Positions 33,271 through 42,936 of a stretch of DNA of 64,000 nt are shown piece by piece. This DNA comes from Aquimarina aggregata (GTDB lineage Bacteria; Bacteroidota; Bacteroidia; Flavobacteriales; Flavobacteriaceae), in the NCBI RefSeq assembly GCF_001632745.1, contig NZ_LQRT01000035.1, positions 62,001 through 126,000 on the forward strand. The letters are read 5' to 3'. The notes under the pieces are model-generated. The model was given only the letters and a program-made list of their open reading frames with translations. It was not told the DNA's origin and searched no databases. The translations under genes and the position numbers were made by a program. Within the stretch, counting starts at the first letter, position 1; every line of letters starts with the position of its first letter.

Positions 33271-36183
33271 TCATTTAACTATTATTTTTTCTGTTATTAT
33301 TTTGTCCGTCAAAATCACAGATACTAGATAAACACCTCTTGTCAAGTTCGAAACATCAATGTCCTTACCTTTATCATTATTTAAGTCCAAAGTATCTTTC
33401 TTAAATACTAATTGGCCATCCATTGAAAATATTTTTATATCACAAGATTTATATTGATCAATCATTTTTAAAGTTAAGAACCCATTTTCTGAAGGATTAG
33501 GATATATAACGATATCTTTTTTTAAAGTTATTTTATCTGTAGTAAAGTTACTTTTTAAGTTGCTTTTATTTTGCAATGTTGTAAACCACCTTTCTCTAGC
33601 GGGGATGTTTTGAAGTAAACTTTCTTCTAAAACTGGAGGCCCAATAGCTGGCCAGGAAACATCATTACCTATATAATCATTGAAGAAAGAAGGCATTTCA
33701 TCTAGGTAATATGATGTATCTGGGAGGTATTTATATTTTTTTATTATAGTATTTTGATCATAAATTTTATATTCTTGTTGATACATTTGGAACTTAGTAT
33801 TTTCGACTGTTTCAGGAATATTTCCTTTTGTATATTCTATTAAGCGTATTTCTGCTTGTTCATTTCCAAGAATATTAGGATATAGCATTGCTTTTATCAT
33901 TAAATTGCTTTCATGATCACAATTATTGATTTGGGTATCGTTAATATGGTTTCTAAAAAATGTATTATACGAACCATTTGGACCCCAATGATGATCGGCA
34001 AATATTCGATCGATACTATTACCTTCAAAAAGATTAGCATAAGGATAAGTTCCATGCAAGTTCAAATCCCCAAGAGCATGACAATAGAATCGATCTTCTG
34101 TATCTGTTTGTTCTCTAGAATAGTTATAACCAAAAACATTATTATTTGAACCGTCCTGTGCTATCATTGCATGGCGTAACTTTCTAAAAACATTGTTTTC
34201 AACCTTACAATGTATACTTCTTGAGCTCACAGAAACGCCATAAGCACGACCTCCTCCACCATATCCATATGCCTCATGTAAATAACTATTTCTAACTTCG
34301 ATAAACTCAGACTCTCCAATCTCAATACCACTAGAATATACTTTTTCTATTTCAACGTTATCCACCCAGCAATTTCGGGCATTGTTAATAGAGATAATTG
34401 CAGAAGCTTTAGTTTTTTTGATTGAATTTTCAAAATTATCACTGTATCTAAGAGAAAGGTCGGCTATGCCAATTTCTTCTACAGCAGTGAAATAATAGAC
34501 TTTTGCAGCATTGGTTTGATCTTTAAACTTTTCCCATGCAAGACTAAAATCTTTTTTAAGCTTATAGGTTGTATTGGATACTGGAATAACAGAAGAAATT
34601 AGACCCGTATATTCATTTGGCTGGATTGAGTCCGAATCTACATTTGGTTGTTCATGCCATTTTCCATTGGTGAATAATATTTCCATTAAATGTTTTTCCC
34701 CGTCGGGAATACTAGATGGTTTGTCAAGAGTAATTTCATTAGCCTCCCTTTTATAATCTATAACAATTGGTGGTATTTCTCCTGGGCCATTAGGGGATTT
34801 TTTTAAACCTCTAATATTTATGAAATGATTTGCATATTTCGAATATTCAGGATCAATATTAAAAACAAGCTCTGTATATTTTCCATTCAGGTGATTTTCA
34901 GATTTAATACCTTGGCCTTGTATTACAATCCAAGAATGATCATCATTGCTGTAATCCAAAACTATTTGTTGATTAAAAGGCAACATATAAGATCCTGATT
35001 GAAATTGTATAACAATATGTTCGTTCGGAAAGGTTGTTTTTAATGCAACTGCTTCGCTTAACTTTATTTCAAAATTCGCATAATTTGTTTCAGGGTTATC
35101 ACTTGGTGGGGGCATTTGAACAAAATGGTTAAAAGAATTTGGAACCGACTCTCCACCTCTATATCCAGCATTGTCCCAATCTACAATTCTGTTTAAAGGG
35201 ATAGTACCTCTAAAGTTTAAGGGAGAATGTAATTTATATGTGAATAAATTCCCTATATTTTGATAACTCCAAATATCTTGGATATTATTGGTAGCAATAA
35301 GATCATCTTTGTTAGTACCATCAAGATCACCAAACAATAGTTTTCTGTTAGTACCATCAGTTAGGGTTGTGGTAATTTCATAATGAAATCTTTCTCCGTC
35401 GGATAAAAACATCCAGATTTTTTTACCTTCAGTTGTATTTCCGCTTAGGGCAAGATCAAGACGATTATCTTCTTCAGAATTCGAATTTACAAAATGAACC
35501 TTTTTTCCAGCATCAGAAGCTAGGAGTGTATATTTAAGGTATTCAAATGTTGAGCCCTTTGATTTGAATGTCCAAATACGTTTATCATTTCCATAATCTT
35601 GAGATAATATTAAATCATCTTTACCATCCCCAGTAATATCTGCAAAATGTTCTTCTTTGGGATTTCCGGTAGTTGTAAAAGTATCTATTTCAATGAAATC
35701 AGAACCATTATATTTAAAAATATTAAGATGTTTAAAAGAGCCTTCATCTTTAATCAGAATGAGTTCATGTAAGGAATCTCCATCGATATCAGCAAAATAT
35801 TGCTTAGCCCCGGCATAATTGGGTAACAATGTATGCCCCAAATATTTAATTTCATTAGCTTTTATGGTATAATACCATATGTTTTTATCATCATTACTAT
35901 CTGCAAAAGCTATGAAATTTGATCTACCATTTCCATCAATATCTGCAACTTTATATGTTTCAAAAATGTTACCAGCTGTAAAGTCGAACTCATTTAAGTA
36001 ATCGAATTTGTAAGTTTTGTGACCAGAATAGAGTTGTTTGATTTTGAAATCTTTTCTGTTTTCTGTAAAAACAGATAGAATATCAGCTTTTTTATCTCCA
36101 TTGATATCCTCAAGAAATAAATCTTGGCATTTTATGCTATTAATGGACAATAGACTTATAATGAAATAGATTATTTGCTTCAT
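33271..36183 (-). CDS. T9SS-secreted FG-GAP/beta-helix protein
   Basis: A 970-residue exported protein. It has signal peptide 1-19 (ending SIKC). Six or seven FG-GAP/VCBS-type repeats (about 20-310) have Ca-loops such as DINGDKKAD, DIDGNGRSN, DIDGDSLHE and DITGDGKDD. A linker and pectate-lyase-like beta-helix follow (about 340-800; HCKVENNVFRKLRHAMIAQD). The T9SS sorting domain (about 895-970) starts IVIYPNPSENGFLTLKM and ends GVYLVSVILTDK. It is likely a surface or secreted carbohydrate-active protein. The domain order is the reverse of the 661-residue neighbour, where the repeats are C-terminal. Confidence 0.8.
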   Translation of the reverse strand: MKQIIYFIISLLSINSIKCQDLFLEDINGDKKADILSVFTENRKDFKIKQLYSGHKTYKFDYLNEFDFTAGNIFETYKVADIDGNGRSNFIAFADSNDDKNIWYYTIKANEIKYLGHTLLPNYAGAKQYFADIDGDSLHELILIKDEGSFKHLNIFKYNGSDFIEIDTFTTTGNPKEEHFADITGDGKDDLILSQDYGNDKRIWTFKSKGSTFEYLKYTLLASDAGKKVHFVNSNSEEDNRLDLALSGNTTEGKKIWMFLSDGERFHYEITTTLTDGTNRKLLFGDLDGTNKDDLIATNNIQDIWSYQNIGNLFTYKLHSPLNFRGTIPLNRIVDWDNAGYRGGESVPNSFNHFVQMPPPSDNPETNYANFEIKLSEAVALKTTFPNEHIVIQFQSGSYMLPFNQQIVLDYSNDDHSWIVIQGQGIKSENHLNGKYTELVFNIDPEYSKYANHFINIRGLKKSPNGPGEIPPIVIDYKREANEITLDKPSSIPDGEKHLMEILFTNGKWHEQPNVDSDSIQPNEYTGLISSVIPVSNTTYKLKKDFSLAWEKFKDQTNAAKVYYFTAVEEIGIADLSLRYSDNFENSIKKTKASAIISINNARNCWVDNVEIEKVYSSGIEIGESEFIEVRNSYLHEAYGYGGGGRAYGVSVSSRSIHCKVENNVFRKLRHAMIAQDGSNNNVFGYNYSREQTDTEDRFYCHALGDLNLHGTYPYANLFEGNSIDRIFADHHWGPNGSYNTFFRNHINDTQINNCDHESNLMIKAMLYPNILGNEQAEIRLIEYTKGNIPETVENTKFQMYQQEYKIYDQNTIIKKYKYLPDTSYYLDEMPSFFNDYIGNDVSWPAIGPPVLEESLLQNIPARERWFTTLQNKSNLKSNFTTDKITLKKDIVIYPNPSENGFLTLKMIDQYKSCDIKIFSMDGQLVFKKDTLDLNNDKGKDIDVSNLTRGVYLVSVILTDKIITEKIIVK

Positions 36184-36473
36184 ATTTTTTAATATATATT
36201 CTTGTAATTATTAATTTTAAAATGCTTTTACATTTTCTAAAATTTTGTATAACATAATAATTTAGTTATTTATAACTCTAACATTTAAAAACAATCGAGG
36301 CTTTGTTTGAGTTGGTATTGATATTTTAAACTACTTGAATTTTAAAAGATCAATCATAAAATTTCGTTATTTCAGAAATTAAATTAGGCATTTTTTGTTG
36401 CCATTATAAAAGTTTATGTTTCAGCGGTTATAAATGTTACCCAAAAAATTAATATTATATTTATATATCCAAC
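36184..36473. other. Spacer between the FG-GAP gene and tRNA-Arg terminator
   Basis: About 290 nt of AT-rich sequence with no ORF, repeat or RNA I can support. It should hold the promoter of the minus-strand FG-GAP gene. Confidence 0.3.
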
Positions 36474-36516
36474 AAAAAAGCCAGACAAAATTGTCTGGCT
36501 ATGGACAATATTGTCC
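36474..36516 (-). terminator. Intrinsic terminator after tRNA-Arg
   Basis: Read on the minus strand, the stem AGCCAGACAA/TTGTCTGGCT (36500-36491, 36488-36479) is followed by TTTTTTG. A smaller hairpin TGGACAAT/ATTGTCCA (about 36502-36517) precedes it. Both lie just 3' of the tRNA. Confidence 0.75.
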
Positions 36517-36522
36517 AAAATG

Positions 36523-36596
36523 TGACCGTGGAGGGATTCAAACCCCCAACCCTCAGAGCCGAAATCTGATGCGCTATTCAGTTGCGCCACACGGCC
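36523..36596 (-). tRNA. tRNA-Arg (anticodon TCG)
   Basis: A 74-nt cloverleaf on the minus strand. The acceptor stem GGCCGTG pairs with CACGGTC, with discriminator A. The D arm is GCGCAACTGAATAGCGC, the anticodon stem TCAGA/TCTGA with loop TTTCGGC gives anticodon TCG, and the T arm has loop TTTGAAT. CCA is not encoded. It sits 14 nt after the YqeY gene stop on the same strand. Confidence 0.9.
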
Positions 36597-36610
36597 GGTA
36601 TATCAAATAC

Positions 36611-37060
36611 TTATGATAATTTACTTTTTACTATTGTAGAAATCGTCTTGCCATCTGCTTTACCCGTTAATGCACCATTAGCCATCCCCATTACTTTACC
36701 CATATCCTTCATCCCTTCTGCTCCGGTCTTAGCAATAATATCTACTATCACTTTTTCTATTTCTTCTTCACTTAATTGTTCAGGTAAAAACTGTTCTATC
36801 ACCTTAGCTTGTGCCAATTCTGGCTCTGCTAAATCATTACGCCCTTGCTCTGTAAAAATAGCCGCACTATCTTTACGTTGCTTAACTTGTTTTTGTAATA
36901 ATTTTAATTCTTGTTCTTCAGAAAGTTCTTCTTTAACTCCACTTTCTGTTTTAGCCAATAAAATAGCCGATTTTACAGCACGTAATGATGTTAATGCATT
37001 TGTATCTTTAGCTTTCATAGCTTCTTTCATTGCGGTCATTACCTTTTGCTCTAAACTCAT
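36611..37060 (-). CDS. GatB/YqeY domain protein
   Basis: A 149-residue protein matching the YqeY family, which resembles the tail of GatB amidotransferase subunits. The start is MSLEQKVMTAMKEAMKAKDT, then LTSLRAVKSAILLAK. The C-terminal half carries EQFLPEQLSEEEIEKVIVDI, and MGKVMGMANGALTGKADGKT ends it. A role in tRNA-dependent amidation or tRNA binding is suspected for the family but not proven. It lies downstream of ftsZ beyond a terminator and immediately upstream of tRNA-Arg on the same strand. Confidence 0.9.
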   Translation of the reverse strand: MSLEQKVMTAMKEAMKAKDTNALTSLRAVKSAILLAKTESGVKEELSEEQELKLLQKQVKQRKDSAAIFTEQGRNDLAEPELAQAKVIEQFLPEQLSEEEIEKVIVDIIAKTGAEGMKDMGKVMGMANGALTGKADGKTISTIVKSKLS

Positions 37061-37094
37061 GATGATAAATTTTAATCTTGTGGATTGCGAATAT

Positions 37095-37132
37095 AAAAAA
37101 TAAACCGATAATCTATAGTGAGATTATCGGTT
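37095..37132 (-). terminator. Terminator of the dcw cluster after ftsZ
   Basis: On the minus strand, the 12-bp stem AACCGATAATCT/AGATTATCGGTT (37132-37121, 37114-37103) with a 6-nt loop is followed by TATTTTTTAT. It lies 70 nt after the ftsZ stop and before the YqeY gene. Confidence 0.75.
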
Positions 37133-37202
37133 ATCTATAACTTTTTTATTGATTCTAGTCGATATCCAAAAAGACAAAACCGAATCTAAAATAAAACTGA
37201 AG

Positions 37203-39188
37203 TTAATCTACATTATCATGAAGAAAAGAGTTGTTTTTTCTTAATTGAATATCATCATTACTATCGGTTCCTAATGATGTTCTTGACAATCCTGAATCTT
37301 CAGGTTTTGCATCTACATCGATACCAGCTCTTTTATATGCCGGTTCTTTTTCTATATCATCAATTTTGTTTGCACTATTCCTGAATTTATAGTTAAATTC
37401 TTTCATTTTCTCACGACGTTCTGCCGCTCTTGCTTTTAGTGTTTCAGAAATAGGTTGATTCATTGGATCTATTTCTTCTGATGTTTCCGTTTCGGGAGCA
37501 GGAGCAACTGTTTTCTTTTCGAAAGCTACTGTTTCATCTACTACCTCTACCACTTCAGTTGGCTTAGCATCTGTAAGTCTCTTTTCTTCTTCCATATAGT
37601 CTTCAAGACTATATTTACGTCCACCATCTGCAATAGCTTCGCCTACAGGTACAACCTCTATAGGTTCATTAACTTCCATATCAAGGATATCATCACTTAA
37701 ATCAAATACTATAGGCTGCTCATCTTCTTCTTTTTGCTCAACAACATTTTCTGAAGCATTAGGTTCTTTAAATGTCGTTTCTTCATTTCCAGTTACAGGC
37801 ATATCAAATGCCAATGCAAATTGATCTTCTTTTTCTTTAGTGCTATCTTCTAATGCTACTTCTTTAGCATCGTTAACTTCTATTTCTTTAATAATATCTT
37901 GTGCATTAATAATCACAAAATCATTATCTGAAGAAAAAGCATCAACAACTTCATAACTTACATCAATGTTTTTCAGCAAATCTGTTGTTGGCAACAATAG
38001 ATTATCCTCATCTTCTTCATCCTCAACCAATTCATGTTTTATTATTTTTGGTTCTTCTACCTCTTCTTTTTTAGGTAATGGAGATAAAATTGGAGTAGCA
38101 TTTCCGGTAGACTTAGGTGTTAAGTCCTGCACAGCTGCTCTTTGTTCATCTTCTAGAGTATGGATGATCTTCTTTGTTTCGGTATTTACAATCTCATCCT
38201 GTTGTTCTACATTAAATCCTGTTGCAATAATAGTTACAGAAATTGCCTCTTCTAATGATTCATCTTCACCAACACCCATGATAATATTAGCACCATGACC
38301 TGCTTCTTGTTGTATATGGTCATTAATCTCACCGATTTCGTCGATAGTAATTTCTTCTTTACCCGATACGATAAGTAATAACACATTCTTTGCTCCTGCA
38401 ATCTTATTATCATTCAATAACGGAGAATCTAATGCTTTTACAATAGCATCATGAGCACGTTTATTACCTGAGGCATTAGCAGACCCCATAATTGCCGTAC
38501 CACTATTACTAAGTACCGTCTTAGCATCACGTAAATCAATATTTTGTGTATAATGATGTGTAATAACTTCTGCAATACCACGAGACGCAGTAGCTAATAC
38601 TTCATCGGCTTTAGAGAAACCAGCTTTAAACCCTAAATTACCATAAACTTCTCTAAGTTTATTATTATTTATAACAATTAAAGAATCCACATGCGCACGT
38701 AATCGCTCTACTCCTAAATGAGCTTGTTCATTACGCATTTTTCCTTCAAATTGGAATGGAATAGTAACAATTCCAACAGTAAGAATATCCAATTCTCTAG
38801 CCATCTTGGCAATAATCGGAGCTGCACCAGTACCGGTTCCTCCTCCCATTCCAGCGGTAATAAAAATCATTTTGGTATTCGTGTCCAGCATTCTTTTTAT
38901 TTCCTCATAACTCTCTAAAGCAGACTGTTCTCCTACTTCAGGGTTTGCTCCTGCTCCTAATCCTTCTGTTAACGAAACCCCTAATTGGATTTTGTTTGGG
39001 ATAGGACTATTTTCTAACGCCTGGGCATCTGTATTGCATATCACAAAATCCACTCCTTTGATCCCCTGCTGGAACATGTGATTGATGGCATTGCTACCAC
39101 CTCCACCTACACCAATTACTTTAATGGTATTAGATTGATTTTTAGGTAAATCAAATGAGATGTTTTCAAACTCTTCGTTGTTACTCAT
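37203..39188 (-). CDS. ftsZ: Cell division GTPase FtsZ
   Basis: A 661-residue tubulin homologue that forms the Z-ring. The GTP-binding start GVGGGGSNAI (about residues 26-35) and the tubulin signature GGGTGTG (115-121) are intact, as is the T7-loop region. The polymerising core ends near residue 320. The remaining about 340 residues are an acidic, low-complexity linker and a basic end (DIQLRKNNSFLHDNVD), far longer than the roughly 60-residue linker of E. coli, as is usual in Bacteroidetes. It is the last gene of the dcw cluster, separated from ftsA by a 300-nt spacer with three tandem hairpin repeats. Confidence 0.97.
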   Translation of the reverse strand: MSNNEEFENISFDLPKNQSNTIKVIGVGGGGSNAINHMFQQGIKGVDFVICNTDAQALENSPIPNKIQLGVSLTEGLGAGANPEVGEQSALESYEEIKRMLDTNTKMIFITAGMGGGTGTGAAPIIAKMARELDILTVGIVTIPFQFEGKMRNEQAHLGVERLRAHVDSLIVINNNKLREVYGNLGFKAGFSKADEVLATASRGIAEVITHHYTQNIDLRDAKTVLSNSGTAIMGSANASGNKRAHDAIVKALDSPLLNDNKIAGAKNVLLLIVSGKEEITIDEIGEINDHIQQEAGHGANIIMGVGEDESLEEAISVTIIATGFNVEQQDEIVNTETKKIIHTLEDEQRAAVQDLTPKSTGNATPILSPLPKKEEVEEPKIIKHELVEDEEDEDNLLLPTTDLLKNIDVSYEVVDAFSSDNDFVIINAQDIIKEIEVNDAKEVALEDSTKEKEDQFALAFDMPVTGNEETTFKEPNASENVVEQKEEDEQPIVFDLSDDILDMEVNEPIEVVPVGEAIADGGRKYSLEDYMEEEKRLTDAKPTEVVEVVDETVAFEKKTVAPAPETETSEEIDPMNQPISETLKARAAERREKMKEFNYKFRNSANKIDDIEKEPAYKRAGIDVDAKPEDSGLSRTSLGTDSNDDIQLRKNNSFLHDNVD

Positions 39189-39309
39189 AATTGCTAATTT
39201 TCTGGTTCTCCTACTATTTTTTTATATTTTCATTGCTCAAAACATGAACATTCTTATCCGCTTTCACTATTCATTATTCTATTATTGTTCTAGAATAATT
39301 TCTTTATTA

Positions 39310-39483
39310 CCAACCCCTCAACGCTAGCCTCTCACTAAAATCATCTTCAGGATGATTTCTTAACCTGCCAACCCCTCAACGCTGGCCTCTCACTAAAATC
39401 ATCCTCAGGATGATTTCTTAACCTGCCAACCCCTCAACGCTGGCCTCTCACTAAAATCATCCTCAGGATGATTTCTTAACGTT
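39310..39483. repeat. Three tandem 58-bp repeats in the ftsA-ftsZ spacer
   Basis: Units at 39310-39367, 39368-39425 and 39426-39483 begin CCAACCCCTCAACGCTGGCC and are almost identical (unit 1 differs at two positions; the last unit ends CGTT instead of CCTG). Each holds the stem AAATCATCC/GGATGATTT around a TCA loop. On the minus strand, the coding direction, every unit is a hairpin followed by TTTTAG. A leading partial unit (TTTCTTTATTA) precedes unit 1. Confidence 0.85.
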
Positions 39484-39488
39484 CGATC

Positions 39489-40844
39489 CTATTCTGCGTT
39501 ATCAAGAAATTCTTTAAATTTCTCGGTCCACTTTTCTAGAATATTTTTTCTTGGTTTAAGATCAACTCTAGGTGTCGTATTTTCTTCTACAACTGTTTCC
39601 TCTGTCGCTGTTTCGACAGGTTCTTTTATTTGTACATTTTCTACCACCTCATTTTTAGCGGTCTTTTTTTGTTTCTGAATGTACACGAGGCTATCCATTA
39701 CTAGTCCAACTGCTGTAGCATACATCGGACTTGTAGTTTCTGAATCACTATTACCGGCAAGATGCTCATTAGGGTATCCTATTCTGGTATCCATACCTGT
39801 AATATATTCTGCTAATTGCTTAAGATGTTTTAATTGAGATCCACCTCCTGTTAAAACCACACCTGCAATTAATTTTTTCTTAGGTGACTCATGCCCGTAG
39901 TTCTTGATTTCTAAAAACACTTGTTCTATAATTTCAACTACACGTGCGTGAATTATTTTAGAAAGGTTTTTTAATGTAATCTCTTTTGGTTCTCTTCCTC
40001 TTAATCCAGGGATCGAAACAATCTCATTATCTTTATTTTCTCCAGGCCAAGCAGATCCAAATTTAATTTTCAATAACTCTGCCTGTTTCTCTATAATCGA
40101 ACAACCTTCTTTAATATCCTCGGTAATTACATTTCCTCCAAATGGGATTACTGCTGTATGACGAATAATACCATCTTTAAAAATTGCTAAATCAGTTGTA
40201 CCGCCACCTATATCGATAAGTGCTACACCAGCTTCTTTTTCTTCCTGACTCAATACCGCATTTGCCGAAGCCAAAGGTTCTAATGTAACATCTGATAATT
40301 CTAATCCTGAACTCTTCACACATCTACCGATATTACGGATCGAAGTTACTTGCCCAACGACAACATGAAAATTGGCTTCTAGTCGGCCCCCATACATTCC
40401 TATAGGTTCCTTTATTTCGGCTTGCCCATCTACTTTATATTCTTGAGGTAGTACATGAAGAATTTCTTCTCCTGGCAACATCACCAATTTGTGTACCTGA
40501 TTGCATAACTTATCAATATCATCATCATCAATTACCGCATCAGGATTTGATCTGGTGATATAATCGCTATGTTGTAAGCTACGAATATGTTGACCTGCTA
40601 TACCAACAGTTACATCTTTAATTTTTACTCCTGAAACGCTCTCTGCTTCTTGTACAGCTTGCTGAATGGATTGAATGGTTTGCGTTATATTATTAACCAC
40701 ACCTCGATGTACCCCTAAACTTTTGGATTTACCAACTCCAAGGACCTCCATCTTACCATATTCATTGTACTTTCCGACCATGGCAACTATCTTAGTTGTT
40801 CCTATGTCTAATCCTACCGCTATTTCATTTACTTCTCGTTCCAT
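39489..40844 (-). CDS. ftsA: Cell division protein FtsA
   Basis: A 451-residue actin-like protein that tethers FtsZ to the membrane. The phosphate-1 motif reads IAVGLDIGTTKIVAMVG. The adenosine and phosphate-2 motifs are visible in GVALIDIGGGTTDLAIF and AGVVLTGGGSQLKHL. The C-terminal segment (NILEKWTEKFKEFLDNAE) forms the expected amphipathic membrane-binding helix, after a Glu/Thr-rich linker (about 390-425). It starts 7 nt after the ftsQ stop in the dcw operon. Confidence 0.97.
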   Translation of the reverse strand: MEREVNEIAVGLDIGTTKIVAMVGKYNEYGKMEVLGVGKSKSLGVHRGVVNNITQTIQSIQQAVQEAESVSGVKIKDVTVGIAGQHIRSLQHSDYITRSNPDAVIDDDDIDKLCNQVHKLVMLPGEEILHVLPQEYKVDGQAEIKEPIGMYGGRLEANFHVVVGQVTSIRNIGRCVKSSGLELSDVTLEPLASANAVLSQEEKEAGVALIDIGGGTTDLAIFKDGIIRHTAVIPFGGNVITEDIKEGCSIIEKQAELLKIKFGSAWPGENKDNEIVSIPGLRGREPKEITLKNLSKIIHARVVEIIEQVFLEIKNYGHESPKKKLIAGVVLTGGGSQLKHLKQLAEYITGMDTRIGYPNEHLAGNSDSETTSPMYATAVGLVMDSLVYIQKQKKTAKNEVVENVQIKEPVETATEETVVEENTTPRVDLKPRKNILEKWTEKFKEFLDNAE

Positions 40845-40851
40845 ATTGGTA

Positions 40852-41568
40852 TTATTTTATGGTACATACCACTTGATTACTAAATTGCAAACTGACTTGT
40901 TTATACTTTTCGAGACTTTTATCTTTTAAAGCTTTTTGGTAAAAAGCTTTAAAATTTTTAATCTTACTATTTAAATCTTCTATTCCCCCAACAATTACTC
41001 TAAAAGAGTATACGCGTAATTCTAATTCGTATTGTTTTTTCATGTTTAAATAAACACCAACAACATGCTTTTTTAAAAACTCGTCTTCCCGAATTTTTTT
41101 CAATAATGGAAAAACCTCTGTTACTTCTCGTTCCGAAACATTATGCACTAAAGGCACATGTGCCGAATAACTTTCGGACAGTGGCATCGTATTTCCTGTT
41201 ACATCTACATAAAAAGGAGTGACCGCATTAACTCTTGCAATCGGAGTGCGTTGTTTAATTTTAGCCCTAAGTTCCCCATTTACAGTCAAGTACACGTCAG
41301 AATACTCAATCATCTCATGTGCGTCTAACTTTTTCTCTACAGTATTCAAAACTAAAATTTCTTTTCCCACGTTTGTCACCTTCTCCGGATTTTGTATTAA
41401 CAATTTATTAACCGTGAGTTCATTTACATAAGGATCTTGTTCTTCTACGAATTCGATTAGAACTTCATTAATCTTTCGTTCCTTATTTCTTTTACTTGTA
41501 AAAGCAAAAAGAATAATGACCAAAACAATAAGGCTACAATATTTTAAATATGTCAACATCTTATTCAT
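40852..41568 (-). CDS. ftsQ: Cell division protein FtsQ
   Basis: A 238-residue bitopic membrane protein. A short cytoplasmic start and one transmembrane helix (about 9-24, YCSLIVLVIILFAF) are followed by a POTRA-like domain and a beta-rich domain. The sequence is divergent, as usual for Bacteroidetes FtsQ; position between murC and ftsA settles the assignment. Its start overlaps the murC stop by 4 nt, indicating coupled translation. It links FtsL/FtsI to the divisome. Confidence 0.92.
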   Translation of the reverse strand: MNKMLTYLKYCSLIVLVIILFAFTSKRNKERKINEVLIEFVEEQDPYVNELTVNKLLIQNPEKVTNVGKEILVLNTVEKKLDAHEMIEYSDVYLTVNGELRAKIKQRTPIARVNAVTPFYVDVTGNTMPLSESYSAHVPLVHNVSEREVTEVFPLLKKIREDEFLKKHVVGVYLNMKKQYELELRVYSFRVIVGGIEDLNSKIKNFKAFYQKALKDKSLEKYKQVSLQFSNQVVCTIK

Positions 41569-42911
41569 ATCATTAATGCTTCTTTTATATCATTAACTTC
41601 TTCTCCTATGTCACCGGCTCCGATAGTTAAAACTACCTGAGCATCACTTTTTCTAATTTCATCAATTAATTTTTCTTTTGTTACTAATTTTTTATGATCT
41701 ATAGTTATCATATCTAATAACCATTTTGATGTAATTCCTGAAATAGGCAGTTCTCTTGCCGGATAAATATCCAAAAGCAACACATGATCAAACTGACTTA
41801 GACTTGAAGCAAAGTCTTTAGCAAAGTCCCTTGTTCTACTATATAAATGTGGTTGAAAAACTGCCACAACCTTTTTATTAGGATGCATTTCTCTGACTGC
41901 CTGATGTAATGCATTAATCTCTGTTGGGTGATGTGCATAATCATCTACATATACCAATTGATCTGTTTTGATCTGATAGGTAAAACGTCTTTTAACTCCT
42001 TTAAAAGTAAATAAAGCCTTTGCTAGGGATGTGGTCGGGGAGCCGAATAGCATCGCTATAGCAAAGGCTGTAATAGCATTTAACAAGTTGTGTTTACCTG
42101 GCAGGTTTAAATGCAAGTCATTGATATATTGATCTGGTGTTTTTAGATCAAAAATATAGGTGCCATTATCTATTCTTATATTTTGAGCACTATAATCAGA
42201 ATTATCTTCGATACCATATGTGATACCGTTAATCGGAAGTCCATTACATATTAAAAGATGATCTTTTGCTCTGGATGCAAATTCTCGAAAAGAGTTTTCA
42301 AGTGCATTAGCTTCTTCATAAATATCCAAGTGATCAGCATCCATAGAGGTTACTGCTGCAATATCAGGATACAATTGTAAAAATGATCTATCAAATTCAT
42401 CGGCCTCAACTACCACAACATCATTACCTTCTAAAATAAGATTAGAATTATAATTTTCACTTATTCCCCCAAGAAAAGCAGTTACTTTTGCACCACTCTC
42501 TTTAAGTAAATGCCCTAAAATTGCTGTTGTTGTTGTTTTTCCATGGGTTCCCGCAACAGCTAAAGTATATACTCCTTTAGTGATTATTCCTAAAACCTCG
42601 GCGCGCTTTTTTATCAAAAACCCATTACTTTGAACATACATTAGTTCTGTATGATCTTTTGGTATTGCAGGAGTATATATAATTAATGTATTTTCTGTAT
42701 CAAGAAATATTTCTGGTATCTCGTCTACACTATCATTAAAATGAATATCGATCCCTAATTCGCTTAAATCAGTGGTTATTTGAGTTGATGTCTTATCATA
42801 ACCAGCTACATTCTTACCAAGAAATTTAAAATATCGAGCAAGCGCACTCATACCGATACCTCCTATACCAATAAAATAAATATTCTTTATGTTCTCTAAC
42901 CCTTTACTCAT
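41565..42911 (-). CDS. murC: UDP-N-acetylmuramate--L-alanine ligase
   Basis: A 448-residue ATP-dependent Mur ligase that adds L-Ala to UDP-MurNAc in the cytoplasm. The N-terminal Rossmann motif is GIGGIGMSALARY, the ATP loop is GTHGKTTTTAILG, and DDYAHHPTEI (the MurC signature) marks the third domain. Length and motifs are complete. It sits between murG and ftsQ. Confidence 0.97.
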   Translation of the reverse strand: MSKGLENIKNIYFIGIGGIGMSALARYFKFLGKNVAGYDKTSTQITTDLSELGIDIHFNDSVDEIPEIFLDTENTLIIYTPAIPKDHTELMYVQSNGFLIKKRAEVLGIITKGVYTLAVAGTHGKTTTTAILGHLLKESGAKVTAFLGGISENYNSNLILEGNDVVVVEADEFDRSFLQLYPDIAAVTSMDADHLDIYEEANALENSFREFASRAKDHLLICNGLPINGITYGIEDNSDYSAQNIRIDNGTYIFDLKTPDQYINDLHLNLPGKHNLLNAITAFAIAMLFGSPTTSLAKALFTFKGVKRRFTYQIKTDQLVYVDDYAHHPTEINALHQAVREMHPNKKVVAVFQPHLYSRTRDFAKDFASSLSQFDHVLLLDIYPARELPISGITSKWLLDMITIDHKKLVTKEKLIDEIRKSDAQVVLTIGAGDIGEEVNDIKEALMI

Positions 42912-42936
42912 TTATACTTTTTACACCTTAGTGCGT

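Noticed and set aside
36582..37103. 173-residue plus-strand ORF
   Set aside because: It is the antisense shadow of the YqeY gene.
39310..39483. CRISPR array
   Set aside because: Units are directly contiguous with no unique spacers, and each is internally palindromic, so it is a tandem repeat.
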